Origin: Pseudoruminococcus massiliensis
Lineage (GTDB): Bacteria > Bacillota > Clostridia > Oscillospirales > Acutalibacteraceae
Assembly: GCF_900291955.1 (NCBI RefSeq)
Contig: NZ_OLMR01000004.1
Coordinates: 5,553-69,552 of the forward strand
Reading direction: 5' to 3'
Length of the DNA stretch: 64,000 bases
Part shown: piece after piece, positions 9,479 through 18,672 of the stretch
Numbering within the stretch: position 1 is the first letter of the stretch
Layout: each line of letters starts with the position of its first letter
Program-made: the position numbers and the translations under genes
Notes under the pieces: model-generated
The model's database searches: none
What the model was told of the DNA's origin: nothing
What the model saw: only the letters and a program-made list of their open reading frames with translations

Positions 9479-9925
9479 AAAGGCTCGTAGGACAAGGGCA
9501 ACGCCCTTGTCGCTCTCCGCAGAGGGCGAAATACCTTTGGGCGAAGCCTAACATAAAATTCTCTTGTTAGCAACATTAGTTCCTAAGGGCGGACAAAGTC
9601 CGCCCTTTAAAGGCAAGAAATGTTAAGGGCGTTGCCCTTAAAACCCACCAAAGGCTCTGCCTTTGGAAACCGCAAGCTTTTGAAAAAGCTTGAGCAAAAC
9701 TTTTAAGTGTTTTAGAAAAGTGAATTAGTTAATCGGTAGTTTCTTCGACCGTGTTAACTATCTTCTTTAACTTCACTACGAGCGAGGCAAAGCCGAGCGA
9801 TTCCGCGTCTTGTCCTGTGCGGTCACGCACCGCGTCTTGGGAGCGGCGGCTCGCCGCCTCGAGCGAAACTTTTAATTGTCTAAGATTAGTGCGTTAGCTA
9901 AGCGGTAGTTTCTTTTTTTGTGTTT
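9479..9925. repeat. Composite hairpin repeat R2
   Basis: Same family as R1: AAGGGCAACGCCCTT, a variant of the GCTCTCCGCAGAG module, the centre TTGTTAGCAACATTAG, GGGCGGACAAAGTCCGCCC, TAAGGGCGTTGCCCTTA, CCAAAGGCTCTGCCTTTGG, AAGCTTTTGAAAAAGCTT, then the GAGCGATTCCGCGTCTTG module. An extra palindrome GTGCGGTCACGCAC plus a second CGCGTCTTG is inserted here (about 9812-9840) before the final GGCGGCTCGCCGCC. No gene seen. Confidence 0.85.
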
Positions 9926-9973
9926 TGATAACGCCGTCTCGCCGTATTAAACTTACGAATATTAAGGAATTTC

Positions 9974-10002
9974 TTGCCTTAAAGGTAATATTGTTTTATA
10001 AT
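9974..10002 (+). promoter_or_regulatory. Promoter of murD
   Basis: TTGCCT, 17-base spacer, perfect TATAAT, 43 bases before the murD ATG. Confidence 0.6.
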
Positions 10003-10045
10003 AGCAATAGAATTAACGAATTATTGCTGAAAGGATAGATTATTT

Positions 10046-11437
10046 ATGGAAAGAAAGGCTTCTGATTTTTTTGAATCTCTTAATGGCAAAACAGTTGCTC
10101 TCTGTGGTATCGGTGGAAGTAATTTGCCTCTTATAAAGATGTTTGCAAAATACGGTGCAAAGGTTCTCGCTTGTGATAAGAGAGAAAGAACTGCTCTCGG
10201 TGAAAATGCCGATAAAGCCGAAGAATATGGTGCAGAACTTCATCTTGGTGAAAATTATTTAAAAAATCTTGGAGCGGATATTATATTCAGAACCCCAGGT
10301 ATGAAATATTATATGGACGAACTTGTAGAGGCAAGAAACAATGGTGTTGCTGTTACAAGCGAAATGGAAGTATTCTTTGATATATGCCCTTGCAAAATAA
10401 TTGCAGTTACAGGAAGTGACGGTAAAACAACTACAACTACAATTATTTCCGAGCTTTTAAAGGCAAGTGGAAAGACTGTTCACCTCGGTGGAAACATCGG
10501 ACACCCGCTCTTGCCTGATATAGAATCAATTTCTCCTGAGGATTATGCTGTTGTAGAGCTTTCAAGCTTTCAACTTATTTCTATGAGAAAAAGCCCTGAT
10601 ATAGCAGTTGTAACAAATCTCGCACCTAATCACCTTGATATTCACAAGGATATGCAGGAATATATTGACGCTAAGAAAAATATTGTTCTCCACCAGAACG
10701 CTTTTTCACGCACTGTTTTAAATCTTGATAACGAAATTTCAAATAGCTTTAGCGAATATGTTCGTGGCACGCTCTATAAATTCTCACGCAGAAATTCTGT
10801 AAGAAGTGGTGCTTATATGAAGTCTAACGGCGAAATAGTTATGAGCATAAATGGAGAAGAAACGCACATAATGAAATCTGAGGAGATTAAAATTCCTGGC
10901 TTGCATAATATAGAAAACTACCTTGCCGCAATAAGTGCAGTATGGGGCTTGGTTGATGTTGAAACTATCCGCAAGGTTGCTATGGAATTTGCGGGAGTTG
11001 AGCATCGTGCGGAATTAGTCAGAGAATTAGACGGCGTTCGTTGGTATAATGACGCTATCGGTACAAGTCCTACAAGAACCGTCAAGGGTACACTTTCACT
11101 TTATGACCGCAAGATTATCCTTATTGCCGGCGGATATGACAAGAAAATCCCATATGACGAGATGGGCGAGGTTGTGCCTAAGACAGTTAAGCTTTTAATT
11201 CTTATGGGAGCTACGGCAGATAAGATTGAGGAGGCTACAAGAAAAGCATCAACATATAGTGAGGGAAATCCTGAGATAATCAGAGTTAACAGCATGGAAG
11301 AAGCTGTTAAAATTGCAAGAGAGAGAGCCGAGAGCGGAGATATAGTTTCTATGTCACCCGCAAGTGCAAGCTTTGATATGTATAAGAACTTCGCCGAAAA
11401 GGGCTTACATTATAAAAGATTAGTAATGGAGCTTTAA
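10046..11437 (+). CDS. murD: UDP-N-acetylmuramoylalanine--D-glutamate ligase
   Basis: A 463-residue cytosolic peptidoglycan precursor enzyme that adds D-glutamate to UDP-MurNAc-L-Ala using ATP. It has an N-terminal Rossmann-like domain (VALCGIGGSN), the Mur ligase P-loop GSDGKTTTT at residues 123-131, the central motif ELSSFQL, TNLAPNHLDIH, and a C-terminal domain with HRAELV and YNDAIGTSPTRT followed by AGGYDK. This motif set is MurD rather than MurC, E or F. The ATG follows GAAAGGA. An alpha/beta hydrolase gene starts 16 bases after its stop; the rest of the mur/dcw cluster is absent. Confidence 0.93.
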   Translation: MERKASDFFESLNGKTVALCGIGGSNLPLIKMFAKYGAKVLACDKRERTALGENADKAEEYGAELHLGENYLKNLGADIIFRTPGMKYYMDELVEARNNGVAVTSEMEVFFDICPCKIIAVTGSDGKTTTTTIISELLKASGKTVHLGGNIGHPLLPDIESISPEDYAVVELSSFQLISMRKSPDIAVVTNLAPNHLDIHKDMQEYIDAKKNIVLHQNAFSRTVLNLDNEISNSFSEYVRGTLYKFSRRNSVRSGAYMKSNGEIVMSINGEETHIMKSEEIKIPGLHNIENYLAAISAVWGLVDVETIRKVAMEFAGVEHRAELVRELDGVRWYNDAIGTSPTRTVKGTLSLYDRKIILIAGGYDKKIPYDEMGEVVPKTVKLLILMGATADKIEEATRKASTYSEGNPEIIRVNSMEEAVKIARERAESGDIVSMSPASASFDMYKNFAEKGLHYKRLVMEL

Positions 11438-11452
11438 GAAAGGTAAAAGAAT

Positions 11453-12415
11453 ATGAATAGGAAAAGAAAAAATATTATTGGCTTGAATGAAATATCTGAA
11501 CTGAGAACATATACTTTGAATGGTTTTGAACAAAAGGTCTTGATAGAGGGCAGAAAAAAAACAAATCCAATAGTAATTTTTCTTCATGGCGGGCCGGGAA
11601 GTCCTATTCCATTTTGTGAAGGCTGCCGCGGAATGTTTCCCGAACTTACAGAGCGGTTTATAATGGTATATTGGGATCAGCTCGGCTGCGGAATAAACAA
11701 CCGTATAATAGATGATACTTTTTCTATAGATTCATTCGTAAACATGACGATAGACCTTGTCAAACAGATAAAAGACGAGTTTAAACAAAATGAAATAAAT
11801 TTATTTGGAGTTTCATGGGGAAGCATTCTTGCGGCAAGAACTGCTAAGGAAATACCTGAAATGATACATAATGTAATTGTATATGGACAGGTGTTAAAGC
11901 AACTGATATTTAATGATGAAATTTTCAAAGCATTATTTAATTCTAATATGCCTAAGAAAAACAAAGACAAACTTTCAGCTATGAATCAAGCCTCAGAACA
12001 TACATCGGAAGATGGCAAGACAATTATGAAATGGGTCAATAAGTATACAGATGGTTATCAATCAAAAAGCGGTGGAAAAACTCCGATGGGAAAAATAATA
12101 GGCGGCTTGCTGACTAGTCCTGATTATTCGTTTAAGGATTTTAAAGCGATGGTAATAAACGGTTATATAAAAAATATATCATTGATGAAAGAACTGATTA
12201 AGATTGACCTTTCGGAAACACTGCAAAAAATAACTATTCCGTACTATATTTTACAGGGATATACAGACCTTGTTACTCCTACTAAAATAATTTCTGAATT
12301 TATTAAGAAATCTGAAAATAATAATTTACATTATATACCTGTAAATAACAGTAGTCATATTCCAAGTGCAGAGGGAATGAATATTATTATTGATAATATT
12401 TTTGAGCTTTTTTAA
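11453..12415 (+). CDS. Alpha/beta hydrolase, proline iminopeptidase-like
   Basis: 320 residues. It shows the oxyanion-hole motif LHGGPGS (44-50), YWDQLGCG (73-80, resembling the DQRGCG of proline iminopeptidases), and the nucleophile elbow GVSWGS with Ser121. A late Asp in GYTDLVTP and His in NNSSHIPS complete the triad. No signal peptide, so it is cytosolic. The family cuts N-terminal prolines or hydrolyses small esters/amides; the substrate here is not predictable. The two M42 peptidases downstream suggest peptide turnover. Its codon use is more AT-rich than that of murD. Confidence 0.8.
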   Translation: MNRKRKNIIGLNEISELRTYTLNGFEQKVLIEGRKKTNPIVIFLHGGPGSPIPFCEGCRGMFPELTERFIMVYWDQLGCGINNRIIDDTFSIDSFVNMTIDLVKQIKDEFKQNEINLFGVSWGSILAARTAKEIPEMIHNVIVYGQVLKQLIFNDEIFKALFNSNMPKKNKDKLSAMNQASEHTSEDGKTIMKWVNKYTDGYQSKSGGKTPMGKIIGGLLTSPDYSFKDFKAMVINGYIKNISLMKELIKIDLSETLQKITIPYYILQGYTDLVTPTKIISEFIKKSENNNLHYIPVNNSSHIPSAEGMNIIIDNIFELF

Positions 12416-12462
12416 AATAAATTTTATCGGGCATTTTTATATGGCATTGATAGGAGGATTAT

Positions 12463-13485
12463 ATGGAAAACATAAAAGAAGTACTCACTAAGCTTTTGCT
12501 TGCTGACGGCGTTTCTGGCGATGAAGATTTCGCTTGTTCTATCGCCGCAACAATTTTAAGAGAATTTGGTGAGGTGACATATAGAGAAAACGGAAGTGTT
12601 ATTCTCACAATGGGCGATAAATCAAGCGATAAGCATATTATGCTTGATGCACATATAGACAGAATAGGTCTTATCGTCACATATATTGACGACAGAGGCT
12701 TTATTAAAGCAACACCTTGCGGTGGTATGGATATGAGAACGCTTCCATCAAGTGCAGTAACTGTTCTTGGCAAGGAGAATATTACAGGTGTAGTATGTAC
12801 ATTCCCTCCGCATTTAATCAAGAATGACAGCGGAGATGCCATTACTAAGGATAAAATCTGGATTGATACTGGACTTCCTGCTGAAAAGGTAAAGAATCTT
12901 GTTGAGCTTGGTGATAGAATTATTGTCAGAAGTGAGCCTAAGGAATTGCTTAATAACAGAATTGCCTCGGCGGCTTTGGATAATCGTGCAGGCTGTACGG
13001 CTCTTGTTGAAACAGCAAGACTTCTTAAGGATAAAAAACTGCCTTGCAAGCTTTCAATCGTTCTAAGCTCACAGGAAGAAACAAGCGAGCTTGGTGCGAG
13101 AACAGCCGCATTTGCACTTGACCCGACAGAAGCGATTGTAGTTGATGTTGGCTTTGCAAAGCAGTCTGGAGTTCCTGAAGAATCAAGCGGAAAATTCGGT
13201 TGTGGTGGAATTATTAGTATAGCACCTGTACTTTCAAGAAAGGTTACAAATAAGCTGATTGAGATTTCAAAGAGCTTTGGTTTAGAGTGTGAATATGAGG
13301 TTGACGGCAGAACGACAGGCACAAATGCAGATGTAATCGCAGGAAGCAGAGGAGGAGTTCCTTGTGGAGTTCTTTCTATTCCTGAAAGATATATGCACAC
13401 ACAGGTTGAGGTTGTTTCACTTGAGGATATAGAAAGTGTTGCAAAGATTCTTGCAAAGTATATTGAGGACGGAGGTGCATTTTAA
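12463..13485 (+). CDS. M42 family metallopeptidase (glutamyl aminopeptidase-like)
   Basis: 340 residues, cytosolic. The dinuclear metal site of M42 enzymes is visible in order: LDAHIDRIG, AALDNRAG, SSQEETSELGAR (catalytic Glu pair), VVDVGFA and a late His in ERYMHTQVE. The family forms large tetrahedral aminopeptidase particles that trim peptides. ATG follows TAGGAGG. The next gene is a paralogue that starts within the stop codon of this one (TAATG), so both are expected to be made together and might form hetero-oligomers (inference). Confidence 0.87.
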   Translation: MENIKEVLTKLLLADGVSGDEDFACSIAATILREFGEVTYRENGSVILTMGDKSSDKHIMLDAHIDRIGLIVTYIDDRGFIKATPCGGMDMRTLPSSAVTVLGKENITGVVCTFPPHLIKNDSGDAITKDKIWIDTGLPAEKVKNLVELGDRIIVRSEPKELLNNRIASAALDNRAGCTALVETARLLKDKKLPCKLSIVLSSQEETSELGARTAAFALDPTEAIVVDVGFAKQSGVPEESSGKFGCGGIISIAPVLSRKVTNKLIEISKSFGLECEYEVDGRTTGTNADVIAGSRGGVPCGVLSIPERYMHTQVEVVSLEDIESVAKILAKYIEDGGAF

Positions 13486-14516
13486 TGAACATTGAGCTTT
13501 TAGAAAGATTATGCACAGCTTGCGGAGTTTCTGGAGATGAGGACGATATAAGAGATATTATCCTTGAAGAAATTAAGCCATATGCAGACGAACTAAAGGT
13601 TGATTCTCTCGGAAATATTCTTGCTTTCAAAAAGGGCAAGCAGAGAGCAAAATCTAAACTTCTTATCTCGGCACATATGGATGAGGTAGGCTTTATTGTT
13701 ACTAATATTGAAAGCAACGGTACACTGAAATTTGCCGAGGTGGGCGGAATTGATAAAAAAGCCGCTTGCGGAAAGGCGGTTCTTATCGGCAAAAATAAAT
13801 TGCCTGGTGTCATTGGTGCAGTTCCTGTTCATGTGCTTAAAGCTGATGAAAGAGCAAAAAATCCGTCAATAGACTCACTTTATATAGATATTGGTGCAGA
13901 TACCAAGGAACAAGCCGAGAAGTGTGTTTCTCTTGGTGACTGCGTTTATTTTGATTCGGTTTTTGAGGCTGATGAACGCATAATCGGAAAGGCGATTGAT
14001 GACAGAGCAGGCTGTATGGCTCTTATAGAATTGCTACAAAGCGAACTTGAGTATGACACATACTTTAGCTTTGTAGTACAAGAGGAAATAGGTCTGCGTG
14101 GGGCAAAGGGTGCGGCATTTACGCTTAATCCTGATACTGCGATTGTAGTTGAGGCTACAACAGCATCGGATATTCCTGATGTTTCGGGTGCTGATAAGGT
14201 ATGCTCGGTCGGTTCGGGTGCGGTTGTTTCGTTTATGGACGGTGCAACTATGTATGACCGAACACTTTACAAGCTTATAATGGATAATGCAAAGCAAGCT
14301 GAAATCCCTGTTCAGACTAAAACGAAAATTGCAGGCGGAAACGATGCTGGTGCAATCCATCAATCAAGAGGCGGAGTGCGTACAGCGGCAATTTCAGTTC
14401 CTTGCAGATATTTGCACAGCTCAACCTCTCTTATAAGTCGAGATGACTTACAAGCCGTTTGTGATACTCTAAGACTTGCGGCAGAATTGGCGGCTGGAAA
14501 TGATTTTACTTGTTGA
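13485..14516 (+). CDS. M42 family metallopeptidase, second tandem copy
   Basis: 343 residues. It keeps the M42 metal ligands: SAHMDEVGFIV, AIDDRAGCMA, VVQEEIGLRGAKGA, and the late CRYLHSSTSL. It starts with the ATG in TAATG, sharing one base with the previous stop, with GGAGGTG just inside the previous gene. It is clearly related to its neighbour but diverged, so the duplication is old. A GNAT gene overlaps its end. Confidence 0.88.
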   Translation: MNIELLERLCTACGVSGDEDDIRDIILEEIKPYADELKVDSLGNILAFKKGKQRAKSKLLISAHMDEVGFIVTNIESNGTLKFAEVGGIDKKAACGKAVLIGKNKLPGVIGAVPVHVLKADERAKNPSIDSLYIDIGADTKEQAEKCVSLGDCVYFDSVFEADERIIGKAIDDRAGCMALIELLQSELEYDTYFSFVVQEEIGLRGAKGAAFTLNPDTAIVVEATTASDIPDVSGADKVCSVGSGAVVSFMDGATMYDRTLYKLIMDNAKQAEIPVQTKTKIAGGNDAGAIHQSRGGVRTAAISVPCRYLHSSTSLISRDDLQAVCDTLRLAAELAAGNDFTC

Positions 14517-15213
14517 TGAAAGCAATCGTTCCATAGCTGAAAAATATCTTGCTAAGCCGAATCCCTTTGCTTGCCGAATACTTTCACAGCTTTTAGCCTA
14601 TGGAACAGGTGAACGCTTTTTAGAACATTGGGTTCAGCTTGAGGATAATAAGCCGAGAGCGGTAATCTCCCGAATGGACGGAAACATTACAATTTTCTGC
14701 GAAAATGTAAATGATGAGCTTTTAGAGTTTATCGAAGCAGTGGGATATAACACAGTTTTTGCGGATAAGGAGCTTTTTCCTCAATACTGGAGCGGAGAAG
14801 TCTTGATGAAGTTTGTCAGAAAGCCTGAAACTGAAATTTCTGATAATATAGATTTTAACCCTACTATAAGGGAAATTTATTCCGTTCTTGAAAGATGTCG
14901 GGGAGAGGGCTTTGAAATTCCCAATTTTGATAGCTTTTATCCCGATATGTCGCATAGGGTAAGGCATAACTTGTCAAGAGTTCTTGCGTATAGGCTTGAG
15001 GGACAGGCTATTGCCTGCTGTATGACCTCGGCTGAAACGGATAATTGTGCAATTATAAGTGGAGTTGCGTGCTTGCCCGAATGTAGGGGCAAGGGATACG
15101 CAAGCAAGCTTGTTGCGAAAATTTCAGAAACTTTGGGTGATAGAGATATTTTTGTTTTTTGCAGAGAGGAATTAGTTGGCTTTTATAATAGTTTGGGCTT
15201 TATGTCTGAATGA
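14500..15213 (+). CDS. GNAT family N-acetyltransferase
   Basis: 237 residues from the ATG at 14500 (MILLVDES); a TTG at 14476 is also possible but has no ribosome site. The acetyl-CoA motif A is visible near the C-terminus (SGVACLPECRGKGYASKLVAKI), followed by a FCREELVGFYNSLGF motif B end. The N-terminal half is a second, degenerate GNAT-like fold. It overlaps the M42 gene by 17 bases, so it belongs to the same operon. Substrate unknown. Confidence 0.75.
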   Translation: MILLVDESNRSIAEKYLAKPNPFACRILSQLLAYGTGERFLEHWVQLEDNKPRAVISRMDGNITIFCENVNDELLEFIEAVGYNTVFADKELFPQYWSGEVLMKFVRKPETEISDNIDFNPTIREIYSVLERCRGEGFEIPNFDSFYPDMSHRVRHNLSRVLAYRLEGQAIACCMTSAETDNCAIISGVACLPECRGKGYASKLVAKISETLGDRDIFVFCREELVGFYNSLGFMSE

Positions 15214-15245
15214 ATTTGAACTTAGGATTTGAACATTTCCTACCA

Positions 15246-15269
15246 AGAGGTAGAACGCAGTTCGCCTCT
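15246..15269. repeat. Decayed hairpin of the composite repeat family
   Basis: AGAGGTAGAACGCAGTTCGCCTCT is 24 bases and resembles the GGGGCGAACTGCGTTCGCCC hairpin found in other copies; the stem is imperfect. It sits in the 94-base gap before the PLP enzyme gene. Confidence 0.45.
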
Positions 15270-15307
15270 AAATCTCTGAAAGCAATTTTAAATTTTTGAG
15301 GTATTAT

Positions 15308-16591
15308 ATGAATTATTTTGATTTTGATAAAAAGATAATTTCCGCATCTGAAAAGGCGGAAGAAATGGCTAATGAGGCATTTCAGAAAACTAACTACATA
15401 ACAGAGCTTAATCAGCGAAAAATGCTGAAGGCTTTTCAGAATGCAAGAGTCAGCGAAAGCCATTTCACAGCAAGTACAGGCTATGGCTACGGCGACAGAG
15501 GTCGAGAGGCTCTTGATGAGGTATTCGCATTCGCACTTAATGCGGAGGACGCTCTTGTCAGATATAATTTCGTGAGCGGTACACATACAATTACTACCGC
15601 ACTTTTCGGCGTTCTTCGTCCGAATGATACTATGCTTTCGGTTACTGGAATACCATACGATACACTTCAAGGCGTAATCGGAATTGCAAGTGATGGCAAA
15701 ACTATTTCGGGCAATACAGGTACACTTATTGACTTCGGCATAAATTACGAACAGCTCGACCTTTTACCCGACGGAACAGTTGACTATGAGGGTATGAAAC
15801 AGAGAATCACACCTGATATTAAAATGGTATATATTCAGCGTTCAAGGGGATATTCACTCCGCCCGTCACTCAGATGTGAGGAAATCGAGAAAATCGCAAA
15901 GCTTGCACACGAGCTTGCACCGAACTGCATAGTTATGCTCGATAACTGCTATGGCGAATTTGTACAGGAATACGAGCCAACTATTGGAAATGTTGACCTT
16001 ATGGCTGGTTCACTTATAAAGAATCCAGGCGGAGGAATTGCTCCGACAGGCGGTTATATAGCAGGCAGACACGATTTAATAGAGCTTTGCTCATATCGTC
16101 TTACAACTCCTGGTACTGGCAAGGAAATCGGCTGTACTCTCGGACATAATCGAGAATTATTTATGGGAGCATTTAACGCTCCTCATGTAACAGGTGAGGC
16201 ACTCAAAACAGCGATATTTGCATCAGCTTTTTTCGAGCTTTTCGGCTATGGTGTTACTCCAAGATATGATGAGCCTCGTGCGGATATTATCGAGTCAATT
16301 ATGCTTGGCGGAGAAAAAGAGCTTGTCGCATTTTGTCAAGGCATACAGCAAGGAGCACCTGTTGATTCGTTTGTGGTTCCAGAGCCTTGGGATATGCCTG
16401 GCTATGACAGTCAGGTTATTATGGCGGCTGGTGCATTTACACTTGGTGCGTCAATAGAGCTTTCGGCTGACGCTCCACTTAGAGAGCCATATGCCGCTTG
16501 GATGCAAGGTGCGTTGAATTATCACAGCGGTAAGCTTGGCGTACTTCTTGCCGCACAGAAAATGCTTGAAAAAGGCGTTCTTAAACAGTGA
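15308..16591 (+). CDS. PLP-dependent methionine gamma-lyase family protein (aluminium-resistance type)
   Basis: 427 residues from the ATG at 15308, which has GAGG six bases upstream. It belongs to the cystathionine beta-lyase-like family called aluminium resistance protein (YnbB type): TASTGYGYGDRGRE, the aspartate of VMLDNCYGEF, and the PLP-binding Lys in GSLIKNPGGGIAPTGGYIAG. Cytosolic. The family likely acts on a sulphur amino acid, but its physiological substrate is unsettled; the aluminium link comes from a single historic phenotype. The next gene's GTG overlaps the stop (GTGA). Confidence 0.85.
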   Translation: MNYFDFDKKIISASEKAEEMANEAFQKTNYITELNQRKMLKAFQNARVSESHFTASTGYGYGDRGREALDEVFAFALNAEDALVRYNFVSGTHTITTALFGVLRPNDTMLSVTGIPYDTLQGVIGIASDGKTISGNTGTLIDFGINYEQLDLLPDGTVDYEGMKQRITPDIKMVYIQRSRGYSLRPSLRCEEIEKIAKLAHELAPNCIVMLDNCYGEFVQEYEPTIGNVDLMAGSLIKNPGGGIAPTGGYIAGRHDLIELCSYRLTTPGTGKEIGCTLGHNRELFMGAFNAPHVTGEALKTAIFASAFFELFGYGVTPRYDEPRADIIESIMLGGEKELVAFCQGIQQGAPVDSFVVPEPWDMPGYDSQVIMAAGAFTLGASIELSADAPLREPYAAWMQGALNYHSGKLGVLLAAQKMLEKGVLKQ

Positions 16592-17409
16592 AAGCCCTGA
16601 AAAACAGGCTGAATTTTGTCAGTCTGTCACTTATCATCGGAACTGTTATTTCAGTTTCAGGTTTAGTGTCGCTTATTTCGAAGGAAATGTATATTGCAAG
16701 GCTTGCGTTATTGTCCTTTGCAAAAAATTTATTGCCGTTTATTGTGCTTGCGTATTTTTTCAAACAGCCGTTGAAGCTTAAAAAGCATACTAAGCAAAAA
16801 ACATCTTTGTCGGCTTTGGTTTTATTTACAGTATTTGCTTTTACACTGTGCTTTTCGTGCAATATCGTGCCGAATTTAATTTCATATGCGACTGGAATTG
16901 ACATAGGTTCAAGCTATGTATTCAATCTACTGGATTATATTGCAATGGCACTTATCCCCGCAATAATCGAGGAAACGGCTTTTCGTGGGTTTATTTTAGG
17001 CGGATTTTGCGAATATGGGGCAAAATTTGCGGTGATTATTTCGGCTATGATTTTTGCGATGTCACATACAAGTTTGACGGCGGTTATATATTCGTTCCTT
17101 TGCGGAATAATTTTAGGCTGTTTATATCTTAGAACTGATTCACTTGTTGCGTGTATGATAGTGCATTTTTTGTGCAATGCTCTTACCATAACTTGTGGAT
17201 TTTTTCAAGGCTTATATAATATAGCAATCGTGATTTGTATTTTGTTTTCGGTGATAATTTTTGCAGCCATAAAGCTGAAACGAAAGCCAATGTTTCCGCA
17301 AGAACAGCAAAAATCGGATATATTATCATTTAAAACGGCTCTTACAAACCCGATGATAATAATTTTATTCGCAATAGAAATTATAAATATAATTATGATG
17401 TATTTTTAA
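16588..17409 (+). CDS. CPBP family intramembrane metalloprotease
   Basis: 273 residues with about eight hydrophobic helices. CPBP/Abi motifs are present in order: EETAFRGFILGG (motif 1, paired Glu and Arg), MSHTSLTAVIYSFLCGIILG (motif 2 His) and MIVHFLCNAL (motif 3 His and Asn). The family includes CAAX-type proteases and bacteriocin-immunity proteins; which applies is not visible. The start is GTG overlapping the previous stop, so translation is coupled. The C-terminal part ends in an extra membrane helix after a Lys/Gln-rich loop. Confidence 0.8.
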   Translation: MKALKNRLNFVSLSLIIGTVISVSGLVSLISKEMYIARLALLSFAKNLLPFIVLAYFFKQPLKLKKHTKQKTSLSALVLFTVFAFTLCFSCNIVPNLISYATGIDIGSSYVFNLLDYIAMALIPAIIEETAFRGFILGGFCEYGAKFAVIISAMIFAMSHTSLTAVIYSFLCGIILGCLYLRTDSLVACMIVHFLCNALTITCGFFQGLYNIAIVICILFSVIIFAAIKLKRKPMFPQEQQKSDILSFKTALTNPMIIILFAIEIINIIMMYF

Positions 17410-17421
17410 GCAAGGAGATGA

Positions 17422-17901
<480 letters not shown>

Positions 17902-17920
17902 TTTTTAGAGGTGACAATAT

Positions 17921-18235
17921 ATGACGAAAGAATACGCATTAAAGCAATTAAAAGGGCTTCCGCTTGATATGCGAGATGCCGCAAAAAAGGATATAGACCT
18001 CAGAGCGTATAAGACAATTGAAATCGTTCCAAGCTTTGAAATATGGGGAAATTGCTTTCAGATGAGCGTGTATTATAAATTTAAACTTCCTAACGGCAAG
18101 GAGCTTTATGGCAGAGCGGCAAATTTGTCTGTATTTGGCGAAATGCACGATATTGCTGCAAGAGGAGAACCTTTCACAGTAACTTACCTCGAAAATTCGG
18201 GAGTAATATTAGAGATAGAGGAAACCAACCCTTAA
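17921..18235 (+). CDS. Small hypothetical protein
   Basis: 104 residues, not recognised. It is soluble, with no signal or membrane helix; the second half is predicted beta-rich (IEIVPSFEIWGNCFQMSVYYKF, then GRAANLSVFGEMHDIAARGE). ATG follows AGAGGTGAC. It is the last gene of the tadA unit and is followed directly by repeat R3, whose hairpins may end transcription. Confidence 0.65.
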   Translation: MTKEYALKQLKGLPLDMRDAAKKDIDLRAYKTIEIVPSFEIWGNCFQMSVYYKFKLPNGKELYGRAANLSVFGEMHDIAARGEPFTVTYLENSGVILEIEETNP

Positions 18236-18249
18236 TAAGACAAATAAAG

Positions 18250-18600
18250 GCTTTAATCGAGCCTTTGGCGGGTTTTAAGGGGCGAAGTCTTTAACCTGTC
18301 TTGCACCTTAAAAATTCTTTTGTTAGCAACATTAGTCAACAAGGGCGAATCTTCTCCGCCCTTTGGGGGTAAAGAGATGTTAAGGGCGTTGCCCTTAAAA
18401 CCTATGAGGGACTCCGTCCCTCAACCCTGCAAGCTTTTGAAAAAGCTTGAGCAAAACTTTTAATTGTCTAAGATAAGTGCGTTAGCTAAGCGGTAGTTCA
18501 TCGGTAGTTTCTTCGACCGCGACAACAGATTTCCCTAATTAACTGCGAGCGAGACTTGTCGAGCGATTACGCGTCTTCGCCGTGGGTCGGCACCCACCAA
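18250..18600. repeat. Composite hairpin repeat R3
   Basis: One and a bit half-units: the centre TTTTGTTAGCAACATTAG, TAAGGGCGTTGCCCTTA, a GAGGGACTCCGTCCCTC hairpin replacing the usual CCAAAGG one, AAGCTTTTGAAAAAGCTT, the spacer CTAAGATAAGTGCGTTAGC, the GCGATTACGCGTCTT module, and at the end GTGGGTCGGCACCCAC where other copies have GGCGGCTCGCCGCC. No gene seen. Confidence 0.85.
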
Positions 18601-18603
18601 TAC

Positions 18604-18631
18604 TTGATTATATTGAATAATTTGGTATAAT
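18604..18631 (+). promoter_or_regulatory. Promoter of gltX
   Basis: TTGATT, 16-base spacer, perfect TATAAT, starting just past repeat R3. Confidence 0.55.
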
Positions 18632-18672
18632 AAAAAATAGATTAAATTTTATATAGCGGAGGACGGAAAATT

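Noticed and set aside
12459-13400. Long antisense open frame (313 codons) opposite the first M42 gene
   Set aside because: It is a mirror frame of a gene with clear family motifs, has Ser/Leu/Pro-rich content typical of antisense frames, and has no ribosome site.
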